Notes under the pieces: generated by a model | The model's input: only the letters and a program-made list of their open reading frames with translations | What the model was told of the DNA's origin: nothing | Database searches by the model: none | Made by a program: the position numbers and the translations under genes | Part shown: one piece after another, positions 25,028-33,942 of the stretch | Position numbering within the stretch: the first letter of the stretch is position 1 | How the letters are laid out: every line of letters begins with the position of its first letter | From: Actinomadura violacea | GTDB taxonomy: Bacteria; Actinomycetota; Actinomycetes; Streptosporangiales; Streptosporangiaceae | Length of the DNA stretch: 64,000 bases | NCBI RefSeq assembly: GCF_017573465.1 | Contig: NZ_JAGEPF010000020.1 | Coordinates: 62,001-126,000 of the forward strand | Reading direction: 5' to 3'

Positions 25028-26035
25028 ATGACAGCGGGTGTCGCCGACGCCGGCAGCAGAACCCCGCAGCCCGACATCTCCGGCACCGTCCCGATCCCCG
25101 AGCGCATCGCGGTCGTGGTGTTCGTGGTCGGGCCGGTCATCGGGCTGCTGTGCACCGTCCCGTTCCTGTGGGGATGGGGGATCGGCTGGTCGGACATCGC
25201 GATCTTCGCCTTCCTGTACCCGCTGAACGCCATCGGGATCACGGTCGGCTACCACCGGCACTTCACGCACGGCGGGTTCAAGGCCAAGCGGTGGCTGCGG
25301 ATCGCCCTGGCGATCCTCGGCGGGCAGGCCATGCACGGCTCGGTGATCCGCTGGGTCGCCGACCACCGCCGCCACCACAAGTACTCCGACCAGGACGGCG
25401 ACCCGCACTCGCCGTGGGCGTACGGGCCGGGCGTGTGGGGCCTCACCAAGGGGCTGTACCACGCGCACATGGGCTGGCTGTTCAGCAAGGAGCGCACGTC
25501 CCGCAGCAAGTACGCGCCCGACCTGCTGAAGGACAAGGACATCCGGTTCCTGTCCCTCGACCCCGTCTACGCGCTGATCGTGCTGTCGACGTTCCTCGTC
25601 CCGATGGGGCTCGGCGCGCTGCTCACGCAGTCCTGGCACGGCGCGGTCACCGCGCTGTTCTGGGCCGGGGTGATGCGGGTGTTCGTCGGCGACCACATCA
25701 CGTTCTCCATCAACTCCATCTGCCACGTGTTCGGCAAGGAGGACTTCAAGACCCGCGACAAGGCCCGCAACGTGTGGTGGCTGGCCATCCCGTCGTTCGG
25801 CGAGTCCTGGCACAACCTGCACCACGCCGACCCGACCTGCGCCCGGCACGGGGTGCTGAAGGGCCAGATCGACATCAGCGCCCGCGTGATCTGGCTGTTC
25901 GAGAAGCTCGGCTGGGCCTGGGACGTCCGCTGGCCCGACTACGAGCGCCTCGAAGGCCGCCGCGTCCGCCGCGGCGGGCCCGCCGCGGAACCGGCGGCCG
26001 CGGAGCCGGCCGCCGCCGACGCCGTCTCCTCCTGA
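25028..26035 (+). CDS. membrane fatty-acid desaturase (acyl-CoA delta-9 type)
   Basis: This 335-residue diiron membrane enzyme introduces a double bond into an acyl chain. The three histidine boxes are present: HRHFTH near residue 77, HRRHHKYSD near residue 113 and HNLHH near residue 264. Several membrane segments lie between them (VVVFVVGPVIGLLCTVPFLWG first). The ATG at 25028 is chosen because AAGGAG lies six bases before it. The C-terminus is alanine-rich. The next gene, an acyl-AMP ligase, starts 32 bases after its stop on the same strand, so the two probably form an operon acting on the same fatty acid. Confidence 0.88.
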   Translation: MTAGVADAGSRTPQPDISGTVPIPERIAVVVFVVGPVIGLLCTVPFLWGWGIGWSDIAIFAFLYPLNAIGITVGYHRHFTHGGFKAKRWLRIALAILGGQAMHGSVIRWVADHRRHHKYSDQDGDPHSPWAYGPGVWGLTKGLYHAHMGWLFSKERTSRSKYAPDLLKDKDIRFLSLDPVYALIVLSTFLVPMGLGALLTQSWHGAVTALFWAGVMRVFVGDHITFSINSICHVFGKEDFKTRDKARNVWWLAIPSFGESWHNLHHADPTCARHGVLKGQIDISARVIWLFEKLGWAWDVRWPDYERLEGRRVRRGGPAAEPAAAEPAAADAVSS

Positions 26036-26067
26036 CTCGTCCCTCCCGTACCAGGAGCTTTGTGAGC

Positions 26068-27828
26068 ATGACCGACCTCCCCGCCCTCGACCGCACCCCG
26101 CTGATCGAGCGGCTCGCCCGGTTCGCCAAGGACTTCCCCGACGACCGGGCCTACACGTTCATGGACTACATGGCCGACCCGGACGGCGTCGCCACCGACG
26201 TCACCTGGGGCGAGCTGGACCGGCGCGCCCGCGCGACCGCCGCGGCGATCCGCCGCGCCACCTCGCCGGGGCGGCGCGTCGCGCTGCTCGCCCCGCAGGA
26301 CCTGCACTACGTCACCGGGTTCCTCGGCGCGATGTACGCCCGCGTCATCGGCGTCCCGCTGTTCTCCCCGGACCTGCCGGGGCACGGCGACCGGCTGCTC
26401 GCCGTCTACCAGGACGCCGAGCCCGACGTCGTCATCACCACGAGCGCGTCGCTGCCGGCCGTCCGCACGTTCCTCGCCGGCGACGGCGTCCGCGAGCCCG
26501 CCGAGATCATCGTGGCGGACGAGGTGGACGGCGCGCTGGACTGGATCCCCGAGCCGATCGACCCCGACGACGTCGCCTACCTGCAGTACACGTCCGGGTC
26601 GACCCGCACCCCGGCCGGTGTGATCATCACGCACGGGAACTTCGCGACCAACGCCGAGCAGCTGTGGCGGACGTTCGAGGGCATCCCGCGCGAGTCGTCC
26701 GGCGTGAACTGGCTGCCGGTCTTCCACGACATGGGCCTGGTCACCACGGTCGCGCTGCCGCTCGTCTACGGCAACCCGGGCGTGATCATGGACCCGGTCG
26801 CGTTCGTGATGCGGCCGGTCCGGTGGCTGGAGCTGCTCAGCAAGCAGAAGCACGCGTTCACCGGCGGCCCGAACTTCGCCTACGAGTACCTCACCGCGCA
26901 GGTCACCGAGGAGGAGAAGGCCAAGCTCGACCTCAGCGGCGTGCAGGTGTTCATGAACGGCGCCGAGCCGATCCGGGAGAGCACCCTCACCGGGTTCTAC
27001 GAGGCGTTCAAGGACTGCGGGCTCAAGCCGGAGGCGCAGGTGTGCGCGTACGGGCTCGCCGAGGCGACCGTGTACGTGTCGGCGTCGTCGCGGTTCCGCG
27101 AGCCGACCCGCGCCGCGTTCGACCACGAGGCGCTGCGCCGCGGCACCGCCGAGCCCTGCGCCGCCGACGCGCCCGGCGCGATCCAGCTGATCGCGTGCGG
27201 CACGTCCTTCGGCCAGCACACGATCATCGTCGACGCCGACACGGGCGTGCAGAAGGCGGACGGCTCGGTCGGCGAGATCTGGGTGCACGGCCCGAACGTC
27301 GCGGCCGGCTACTGGGGACGTCCCGAGGCCAGCAAGGAGACGTTCGAGGCCGAACTCGCCGGCAACATCGGTGACCTGCCGCGCGGGCCGTGGCTGCGCA
27401 CCGGCGACCTCGGCGTCCGGCACGGCGGCGAGCTGTTCGTCACCGGCCGGATCAAGGACCTCGTCATCGTCGACGGCCGCAACCACTACCCGCAGGACAT
27501 CGAGTTCACCGTGTCCAACGCGCACAAGGGCGTCCGCCGCGAGTACACCGCGGCGGTGTCGGTGGACGTCGATGACACCGAGGGCCTGGTCGTCGTCGCC
27601 GAGCGGAACCGCCGCGTGCCGATCGCGCTGCTGGACGTGGACGAGGTCGCGCAGGCCGTGCGGACCGCCGTGAAGCAGCAGCACGACCTGCGCGTCCACG
27701 ACTTCGTGCTGATCGAGCCGGGCGGCATCCCGCGCACCAGCAGCGGCAAGATCGCCCGGTCCGCGTGCCGGAAGGCCTACCTCGACCGGACGCTGCCGTA
27801 CGTCACCGTCCCCGCCCGGGAGGACTAG
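26068..27828 (+). CDS. fatty acyl-AMP ligase (FadD32-like AMP-binding enzyme)
   Basis: This 586-residue enzyme activates a fatty acid as acyl-adenylate. YLQYTSGSTRTPAGVIITHGNF is the P-loop region near residue 172, GLAEATVYVS and LRTGDLGV are adenylate-forming motifs, and the C-terminal Lys is in TSSGKIARS. Overall pattern and length resemble fatty acyl-AMP ligases, which hand the acyl chain to a carrier protein, more than acyl-CoA synthetases. The ATG at 26068 is used; a GTG six bases earlier sits closer to AGGAG (26053-26057). No polyketide synthase, NRPS or acyl carrier gene lies in the window, so the acceptor is unknown. Confidence 0.82.
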   Translation: MTDLPALDRTPLIERLARFAKDFPDDRAYTFMDYMADPDGVATDVTWGELDRRARATAAAIRRATSPGRRVALLAPQDLHYVTGFLGAMYARVIGVPLFSPDLPGHGDRLLAVYQDAEPDVVITTSASLPAVRTFLAGDGVREPAEIIVADEVDGALDWIPEPIDPDDVAYLQYTSGSTRTPAGVIITHGNFATNAEQLWRTFEGIPRESSGVNWLPVFHDMGLVTTVALPLVYGNPGVIMDPVAFVMRPVRWLELLSKQKHAFTGGPNFAYEYLTAQVTEEEKAKLDLSGVQVFMNGAEPIRESTLTGFYEAFKDCGLKPEAQVCAYGLAEATVYVSASSRFREPTRAAFDHEALRRGTAEPCAADAPGAIQLIACGTSFGQHTIIVDADTGVQKADGSVGEIWVHGPNVAAGYWGRPEASKETFEAELAGNIGDLPRGPWLRTGDLGVRHGGELFVTGRIKDLVIVDGRNHYPQDIEFTVSNAHKGVRREYTAAVSVDVDDTEGLVVVAERNRRVPIALLDVDEVAQAVRTAVKQQHDLRVHDFVLIEPGGIPRTSSGKIARSACRKAYLDRTLPYVTVPARED

Positions 27829-27838
27829 GGCGCGGCCG

Positions 27839-29098
27839 TCACTGCTCCCCGTCGCCTGCGTCGCGCAGCCAGACGGGGAGCAGCAGCATCAGCTCCAGCC
27901 GCAGCGCCGGATCCTCGATGTCGTAGTCGAACAGGTCGTGCAGCTGCGCGAGCCGGTACCGGACGGTCTGCGGGTGCACGCACAGCGCCTCGGCGGCGTC
28001 GGTGGCGTTGAACCCGTGCTTGAGGCATTCGAGCAGCGTCATCGCCAGCCGGCCGCCGCGGTGCGGGCCGAGCTCGGTGAGCGGCGCGAGCCGGCGCTGC
28101 GCCGTCGCCTCCGCGAGCGTCCAGCCCTCCTGCAGCAGCAGCTCGGGCAGGTGGTGGTCCGCGCGGACGAGCCGCCCGGGCGCCGCGCCGGCGGGGTCAG
28201 CGGCGGCGCCGAGCCGTCCGGCGGCCATCAGGTCGAGGGCCCGGTGCGCCCAGTGCAGGGACACCCCGGCCTCCTCCAGCGGCACCGACGGGCCGATCGC
28301 GCCCGTCCAGCCGGAGACGGTCGCGGTGAGCCGGTCGGCGCCGCCGGGCCGGTCGGGGTCGGGCATCACCAGGCACGGGCGGCCCCGGTCGACGCCGCTG
28401 AGCAGGAACGGCGGCAGCCCCGCCGGGCCCTCGCCGCCGCTGCCGGGCCGCGGGTCCAGCACGATCACCGCGATCCGCTCCGGCAGCGCCCAGCCCGCGA
28501 GCCCGGCCTGCTCCACGACGATCTCGCGCGGCGCCGGCGGGTGCGAAAGCAGCAGGCTGAGCAGCCGGCCGCGGCGCTGCTCCCGCTCGCCCGCCGCCTT
28601 CTCCCGCGCCCGCGCGTACCCCTGTGCGGCGGCGGAGGCGAGCAGGTCCAGGTAGGCGAAGTTCACCTCGGTCAGCGCGATCGCCAGCTCGCGCGGCTTC
28701 TTCAGCCGCTCGGCCTCCCGCGACAGGTACCGCCAGGCCGTCCGGGACGCGACGCGCAGCGCGTTCTGCAGGTGCTCCAGGCTGCGCCCCTCGACGGCCT
28801 CGCCGTAGCCGATGTCGAAGAAGACCTGGTGGACCTCCTGCCAGGGCGTGTCCGGGTCGGCGATCATCTGCACGAAGTGCCCCATGCCCTGCGCCACGGC
28901 GCCGCGGATCACGTCGGTGTAGACGGGGTCGTCGGGCCGGGCGTACTCGGGGACGTTGCGCAGCACCCCCTCGACCATCGTGTCGACCAGGTCCGGCAGG
29001 TGGGGCCGCATCCACCGGGCCTCCTCGCGCGGGACGTCGCGCCAGGGCTGCGCCGACAGATCGTCGGTCTCGGCCGACCCTTCGTACAGCTCTGTCAA
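27839..29098 (-). CDS. PucR-like regulator with N-terminal RsbRD-type domain
   Basis: This 419-residue regulator has an N-terminal helical domain like that of RsbR-type sensors (about 25-180), a middle GGDEF-like segment and a C-terminal PucR helix-turn-helix (TLLECLKHGFNATDAAEALCVHPQTVRYRLAQLHDLF, about 348-385). The start is a TTG at 29098, chosen because GGAGGTGA (29103-29110) lies just before it and no better start is in frame. It converges on the acyl-AMP ligase gene, so lipid genes are plausible but unproven targets. Confidence 0.8.
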   Translation of the reverse strand: MTELYEGSAETDDLSAQPWRDVPREEARWMRPHLPDLVDTMVEGVLRNVPEYARPDDPVYTDVIRGAVAQGMGHFVQMIADPDTPWQEVHQVFFDIGYGEAVEGRSLEHLQNALRVASRTAWRYLSREAERLKKPRELAIALTEVNFAYLDLLASAAAQGYARAREKAAGEREQRRGRLLSLLLSHPPAPREIVVEQAGLAGWALPERIAVIVLDPRPGSGGEGPAGLPPFLLSGVDRGRPCLVMPDPDRPGGADRLTATVSGWTGAIGPSVPLEEAGVSLHWAHRALDLMAAGRLGAAADPAGAAPGRLVRADHHLPELLLQEGWTLAEATAQRRLAPLTELGPHRGGRLAMTLLECLKHGFNATDAAEALCVHPQTVRYRLAQLHDLFDYDIEDPALRLELMLLLPVWLRDAGDGEQ

Positions 29099-29301
29099 AG
29101 TGTCACCTCCGTGAGCGGACACCCGGGCCGCCAGGCTAGGTATCCCGCGTCCCGCGCGACACTCACAGGAGTGACAAGCCGGCCCGGGCTTTGGTACGGG
29201 ACGGATTGATTTCGCGCAGCGAAATACGAAGGCCAATGCCTTCCGGGCAAGAGAACACAAGAAGTGCCGCGGCGCCTTGTCACATTTCGCGGAAACGGTC
29301 G
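29099..29301. other. 203-bp gap with two dyads upstream of the PucR-like gene
   Basis: CACTC (29160-29164) and GAGTG (29169-29173) form one dyad. ATTTCGC (29209-29215) and GCGAAAT (29219-29225) form a 7-bp dyad with a three-base centre; it could be an operator or the end of the transporter transcript. No gene is seen. Confidence 0.4.
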
Positions 29302-30147
29302 CTACGGCGGGGGCAGCGTGAGGAGGAGCACGGCCGCGCCTGCGGCCACCAGCCCGGCCACCTGGCCGGCCGACAGCCGTTCGCGCAGCGCGGTCACGCC
29401 CCACAGCACCGGCACCACCGGGTACAGCGACGACAGCACCACCGCGATCACCACCAGCTGCCGGGCGGTGGCCAGCAGGTAGAGCGCGAGCGCCGCCGCG
29501 GCGACGGCACCCGTCACGAGCGCGTACACCGTGGTCCGAGCCTCGGGGAACCGAAGCGGGCGCGAGCGCGCGAGCATCGGCGCGATCGTCAGGACGGCCG
29601 CCACGCGTCCGGCCGCGACCGGCCACAGGCCCGCGTCGTCGCCGGCCTGCGCGAGGGCCAGGTACTGCACGCCGATCCCGGCGCTCGCGACGAGCCCGTT
29701 GACGATCGCCGACCGGGCCCGGTCCCGCTCGTCCGAGCGCGACCGGGAGACCAGCCACAGGGCGGGCAGGACGACCGCGATTCCCGTCCAGGCCATGAGG
29801 GAGGGCCGGTCGCCGAGAAAGGCCACGCCCACCAGTACGGGAAGCGCGACGCCGCCGACGGCGCTGACCGGGACGACCACGCTCATCGTTCCCCGGCTGA
29901 TTCCCCGGTAGAGGAACACCATCGCGATTCCGGTCCCCACTCCGGACGCGAACCCCCACGCGATGTCCTGCCACGCCAATTCGCGCACGGGGACGAAAAG
30001 GGCCGCGACGACCGCGCACGCCAGCCCGCCGACCTGGCCGAGGAACGCGACCGTGCGGAAATCCGCTCGCCGCGACAGCAGCCCGCCCGCGACATCGGCG
30101 ATGCCGTAGCAGAGCGCCGACCCGAGCGCGAGCAGGGCGCCCGTCAC
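29302..30147 (-). CDS. EamA-family (DMT superfamily) transporter
   Basis: This 281-residue protein has about ten membrane segments in two five-helix halves, as in EamA drug/metabolite exporters. It opens with GALLALGSALCYGIADVAGGLLSRR and ends with QVAGLVAAGAAVLLLTLP. The start is the GTG at 30147, which overlaps the stop of the upstream MarR gene (GTGA), so both are made from one transcript and coupled. The substrate is unknown; the regulator next to it may respond to it. Confidence 0.85.
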   Translation of the reverse strand: MTGALLALGSALCYGIADVAGGLLSRRADFRTVAFLGQVGGLACAVVAALFVPVRELAWQDIAWGFASGVGTGIAMVFLYRGISRGTMSVVVPVSAVGGVALPVLVGVAFLGDRPSLMAWTGIAVVLPALWLVSRSRSDERDRARSAIVNGLVASAGIGVQYLALAQAGDDAGLWPVAAGRVAAVLTIAPMLARSRPLRFPEARTTVYALVTGAVAAAALALYLLATARQLVVIAVVLSSLYPVVPVLWGVTALRERLSAGQVAGLVAAGAAVLLLTLPPP

Positions 30148-30683
30148 GGCGCATCCGCGGCCGTCTCGCCGCCGGCGGCGTCGCGTTCCGCCTGCCCGAC
30201 GGGACAGACGGCGCCGTCGGTGCAGCATCCGCGGTCGCATAGGCGGCACATGGACTCCGCGTCGCCTATCTCGGCGTACAGGCCGGTCAGGAGCTTGCCG
30301 AGCAGGGCGGCGAGGCTGTCGCGCTCGTCCGCGTCGAGGGCGGCGAGGGCGGTGGCGAGCGGCGCGCCGCGCGCTGCGAGCACCGCGTCCACCGCCTCCT
30401 CGCCGGCCGGGGTCAACCGCACCTCGACCCCGCGGCCGGGGCCGCGGTCGCGCCGGGCGAGCCCGGCGGCCTCCAGGCCGTCCAGCATGCGGGCGGCGGC
30501 CGACTGGGTGAGGCCGACGCGGCGGCCCAGCTCGGTGACGCCGAGGCCGGGCGCGTGCGCGAGCACGACCAGGGCGCCGGCGCCGCTCGCGCTGACCCCG
30601 GCGGCCCGGGTCGCGCCGCCCACCGCGAGGTCGGTGACGGCCAGCGAGGCGGCGCCGAGCAGGTTGGCGAGGCGATCATGCAT
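30144..30683 (-). CDS. MarR-family regulator with a cysteine-rich C-terminus
   Basis: This 179-residue protein has a MarR winged helix (GLGVTELGRRVGLTQSAAARMLDGLE, then RRDRGPGRGVEVRLTPAGE). The C-terminus carries CRLCDRGCCTDGAVC within residues 145-160, five cysteines that could bind zinc or sense redox state or thiol-reactive compounds. It is the first gene of a two-gene operon with the EamA exporter. A perfect 17-bp palindrome covers its ATG, so it probably represses itself and the exporter. Confidence 0.85.
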   Translation of the reverse strand: MHDRLANLLGAASLAVTDLAVGGATRAAGVSASGAGALVVLAHAPGLGVTELGRRVGLTQSAAARMLDGLEAAGLARRDRGPGRGVEVRLTPAGEEAVDAVLAARGAPLATALAALDADERDSLAALLGKLLTGLYAEIGDAESMCRLCDRGCCTDGAVCPVGQAERDAAGGETAADAP

Positions 30684-30694
30684 GACTCATGCAT
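30678..30694. promoter_or_regulatory. perfect palindrome over the MarR start codon
   Basis: ATGCATGACTCATGCAT is an 8-bp perfect inverted repeat around one central base. The start codon of the MarR gene (30681-30683, minus strand) lies inside it. Binding there would block transcription or translation initiation. Autoregulation is inferred from position and symmetry. Confidence 0.65.
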
Positions 30695-30835
30695 AACAAG
30701 CGCCGGCGGCCCGTGCAACCCCTGCGGGCGGGCCTCGGGCCGGACCGTTTGGCGTGCGATCCTGACGGGTAGCCCCTGCTGGTCTCGTGCGCCGCCCCGG
30801 AGCTCCGCGGCGCCGCTCGCAACGGAGGTCGCCGC

Positions 30836-32176
30836 ATGGATCGTGGACCCGCGCCGGTTCCGGCGCCGCCGGGCGAGCCGGACGGGCGGCGGCGCATCCC
30901 GCGCACGGACGCGCTGCTCGCCGACCCGCGGCTCGCGGAGGCGGCGGCGCGGCTCGGGCGCGGGGTGGTGAAGGCGGCGGTGGTCGCGGCGCAGCGCCGC
31001 GCGCGGGCGGGCGAGATCCCGGTGGGCTCGGTCGCGGACACGGCGGCCGAAGCGCTGCCGGGCACCGCGGCCGGGCTGCGGCCCGTGCTCAACGCGACCG
31101 GCGTGCTGCTGCACACCAACCTCGGGCGCGCGCCGCTGTCGGACGCCGCGCGCGAGGCGATGCTCGTCGCGTCCGGCGCGACCGACGTCGAACTCGACCT
31201 CGCGACCGGCGCGCGGGCGCGCCGCGGCCGGTCCGCGCTGGCCGCGCTGCTGGACGCGGTCCCGGCGGCGGAGGCGGCGCACGCGGTCAACAACGGCGCG
31301 GCGGCGCTGGTGCTGGCCGCGACGGCGCTCGCCGGCGGCGGCCGCGAGATCGTGATCAGCCGCGGCGAGATGGTGGAGATCGGCGACGGCTTCCGCATCC
31401 CGGAGCTGCTCGCCGCGACCGGCGCCCGGCTCCGCGAGGTCGGCACCACCAACCGGACCTCGCCGGACGACTACGCGGCGGCGGTCGGCCCGGACACCGG
31501 CTTCATCCTCAAGGTGCACCCGTCGAACTTCCGCGTCACCGGCTTCACCCGCGCGGCCGGCGTCGCGGAACTGGCCGGGCTCGGCGTCCCGGTCGTCGCC
31601 GACATCGGCTCCGGCCTGCTCGGACCCGAGCCGCTGCTGCCCGACGAGCCCGACGCGGCCACCTGGCTGAAGGCGGGCGCCGACCTGGTGACCGCGAGCG
31701 GCGACAAGCTGCTCGGCGGCCCGCAGTGCGGGCTCGTCCTGGGCAAGGAGGAGTACGTGCGGCGGCTGTCCCGGCATCCGCTGGCGCGCGCGCTGCGCGT
31801 CGACAAGCTGACGCTCGCCGCGCTGGAGGCGACCGTCCGCGGCCCCCGCACGCCGACGGACGAGGCGCTGCATGCCGATGTGGAGGTGCTGCGGGAGCGC
31901 GCGCGGCGGCTGGCCCGGCGCCTGCACGAGGCCGGTGTCGACGCCGCGGCCGTCGACAGCGAGGCCGCGGTCGGCGGCGGCGGCGCGCCCGGCGTCGTCC
32001 TGCCGAGCGCGGCGGTGTCGCTGCCCGAGCCGTACGCCGCGCGGCTGCGGCAGGGCGCGCCCGCCGTGATGGGCCGCGTCGAGGACGGCCGCTGCCTGCT
32101 CGACCTGCGCGCCGTCCCGCCCGGCGCGGACGACGCCGTCGCCGCCGCGGTGGCCGCGGCCACGGAAGGACGGTGA
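30836..32176 (+). CDS. selA: L-seryl-tRNA(Sec) selenium transferase
   Basis: This 446-residue PLP enzyme converts seryl-tRNA(Sec) to selenocysteyl-tRNA(Sec) using selenophosphate. TGVLLHTNLGRAPLS near residue 89 is the SelA signature, VNNGAAALVLAATAL binds cofactor and the PLP Lys is in GDKLLGGPQCG near residue 295. GGAGG lies six bases before the ATG. selB and selD follow immediately on the same strand. selC, the tRNA(Sec) gene, is not found between it and the MarR gene or elsewhere in the window. Confidence 0.95.
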   Translation: MDRGPAPVPAPPGEPDGRRRIPRTDALLADPRLAEAAARLGRGVVKAAVVAAQRRARAGEIPVGSVADTAAEALPGTAAGLRPVLNATGVLLHTNLGRAPLSDAAREAMLVASGATDVELDLATGARARRGRSALAALLDAVPAAEAAHAVNNGAAALVLAATALAGGGREIVISRGEMVEIGDGFRIPELLAATGARLREVGTTNRTSPDDYAAAVGPDTGFILKVHPSNFRVTGFTRAAGVAELAGLGVPVVADIGSGLLGPEPLLPDEPDAATWLKAGADLVTASGDKLLGGPQCGLVLGKEEYVRRLSRHPLARALRVDKLTLAALEATVRGPRTPTDEALHADVEVLRERARRLARRLHEAGVDAAAVDSEAAVGGGGAPGVVLPSAAVSLPEPYAARLRQGAPAVMGRVEDGRCLLDLRAVPPGADDAVAAAVAAATEGR

Positions 32177-32178
32177 GC

Positions 32179-33942
32179 ATGCACGTCGTCGCGACCGCCG
32201 GGCACGTCGACCACGGCAAGTCCACGCTGGTCCGCGCGCTGACCGGGATGGAGCCCGACCGGCTGGAGGAGGAGCGGCGCCGCGGCCTCACCATCGAGCT
32301 CGGCTTCGCCTGGACGGACCTCCCCGGCGGCGGGCCCCTCGCCTTCGTCGACGTCCCCGGCCACGAGCGGTTCGTCGCGACCATGCTCGCCGGGGTCGGG
32401 CCCGTGCCCGCCGCGCTGTTCGTCGTCGCCGCCGACCAGGGCTGGCAGCGGCAGTCGCAGGAGCACCTCGCGGTGCTCGGCGCGCTCGGCGTCCGGCACG
32501 GGCTGCTGGCCGTCACCCGCCGCGACCTCGCCGACGCCGCGACCATCGCCCGCGTCCGCGGCGAGGCGCTGGAGCGGATCGCCGCGACGTCCCTCGGCGA
32601 GGTCGCCGCGGTCGAGGTCAGCGGCGCCACCGGGCAGGGCCTCGGCGACCTGCGCGCCGCGCTGCGCGACCTCGCCGCCGCGCTCCCCGAACCCGACCGG
32701 GCCGCCGACGTGCGGCTCTGGGCCGACCGCGTCTTCACCGTCCAGGGCCGCGGCACGGTCGTGACCGGCACGCTCGGCGCCGGGACGGTCCGCGTCGGCG
32801 ACCGGCTCGCGGTCGGCGGCGAGACCGTCCGGGTCCGCGGGCTGCAGAGCCTCAAGGAGCGGCGCGACGAGGTCGGGGCCGTCGCCCGCGTCGCCGTCAA
32901 CGTGCACGGCGGCACGGACGCGATCCGCCGCGGCGACGCGCTGCTGACCCCCGGACGCTGGCTCCCCACCGAGCTGATCGACGTCCGGCTGCACGGCGAC
33001 CCCGCCCGCGACCTGCCGCGGTACCTCGTCCTGCACATCGGCTCGGCGGCCGTCCCGGTGCGCGTCCGCGCCCTCGGCGAGGACACCGCGCGGCTCGCGC
33101 TGGAACGGCCGCTGCCGCTGCGCGCCGGGGACGCCGCCCTGCTGCGCGACCCCGGCCGGCACCGCGTCCCGGCTGGGGTCGCGGTCCTCGACGTGCGGCC
33201 CGGGCCGTTCGCCCGGCGCGGCGCCGCCGCCGCGCGGGCCCGCGAGCTGGCCGCGATGGGCGCCCGCCCCGACGGCGCCGCCGAACTGCGCCGCCGCGGG
33301 CTCGTCCGCCGCGCCGACCTGGTCGCGATGGGCGTGCCGCCGCCGTCCGAACCCGTCGCGGGGGACTGGCTCGCCGACCCCGGCCACTGGGACGACCTGC
33401 GCCGTCGTCTCCACGGCGCCGTCGAGCAGCACGCGAAGGAGCACCCGACCGACCCCGGGCTGCCCGCCGAGGCCGCCCGCCGCGCCCTCGGCCTGCCCGA
33501 CCGCGCCCTCGTCGAGGCCCTCGCCACCGGGCTGCACCGCCGCGACGGCCGCCTCTACGGCACCGCCACCGGCCCCGAACTGCCGCCGCACGTCCGGCGG
33601 GCCGTCGACGCCGTCCGCCGCGACCTCGCCGGCGCCCCGTTCAACGCGCCCGACGCGGGCCGGCTCGCCGAACTCGGCCTGACCCCGAAGCTGATCGCCG
33701 CCGCCGCCGCGAGCGGCGCGCTGCTCAGGGTCGCCGACGGGATCGTCCTGCTCCCCGGCGCCGACACCCGCGCCGCCGAACTGCTCGCGAAGCTCGACCC
33801 GCCGTTCACCCTCAGCGAGGCGCGCCGCGCGCTCGGCACCACCCGCCGCGTCGCCGTCCCGCTGCTGGAGCACCTCGACGAGCAAGGCCTCACCGTCCGC
33901 GTGGACGACCTGCGCCGGCGCTGCACCGAAAGGACCCCATGA
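32179..33942 (+). CDS. selB: selenocysteine-specific elongation factor
   Basis: This 587-residue GTPase brings selenocysteyl-tRNA to the ribosome and recognises the SECIS hairpin. The P-loop GHVDHGKST is at residues 8-16, VPGHERFV is the G3 region, and domains II-III follow. The C-terminal third holds the winged helices that bind SECIS RNA (for example FTLSEARRALGTTRRVAVPLLEHL). I use the ATG at 32179 because GGAAGGA lies eight bases upstream; a GTG at 32173 overlaps the selA stop. Its stop overlaps the selD start (ATGA). Confidence 0.95.
   Translation: MHVVATAGHVDHGKSTLVRALTGMEPDRLEEERRRGLTIELGFAWTDLPGGGPLAFVDVPGHERFVATMLAGVGPVPAALFVVAADQGWQRQSQEHLAVLGALGVRHGLLAVTRRDLADAATIARVRGEALERIAATSLGEVAAVEVSGATGQGLGDLRAALRDLAAALPEPDRAADVRLWADRVFTVQGRGTVVTGTLGAGTVRVGDRLAVGGETVRVRGLQSLKERRDEVGAVARVAVNVHGGTDAIRRGDALLTPGRWLPTELIDVRLHGDPARDLPRYLVLHIGSAAVPVRVRALGEDTARLALERPLPLRAGDAALLRDPGRHRVPAGVAVLDVRPGPFARRGAAAARARELAAMGARPDGAAELRRRGLVRRADLVAMGVPPPSEPVAGDWLADPGHWDDLRRRLHGAVEQHAKEHPTDPGLPAEAARRALGLPDRALVEALATGLHRRDGRLYGTATGPELPPHVRRAVDAVRRDLAGAPFNAPDAGRLAELGLTPKLIAAAAASGALLRVADGIVLLPGADTRAAELLAKLDPPFTLSEARRALGTTRRVAVPLLEHLDEQGLTVRVDDLRRRCTERTP

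Noticed and set aside
29099..30154. Long N-terminal extension of the PucR-like gene to 30154
   Set aside because: The extension runs antisense-free through the EamA gene in another frame on the same strand and gives Arg/Gly-rich filler; the TTG at 29098 has a strong ribosome site.
30695..30835. Possible selC (tRNA-Sec) between the MarR gene and selA
   Set aside because: Neither strand shows a T-loop consensus, a TCA anticodon loop or a long variable arm in this gap.
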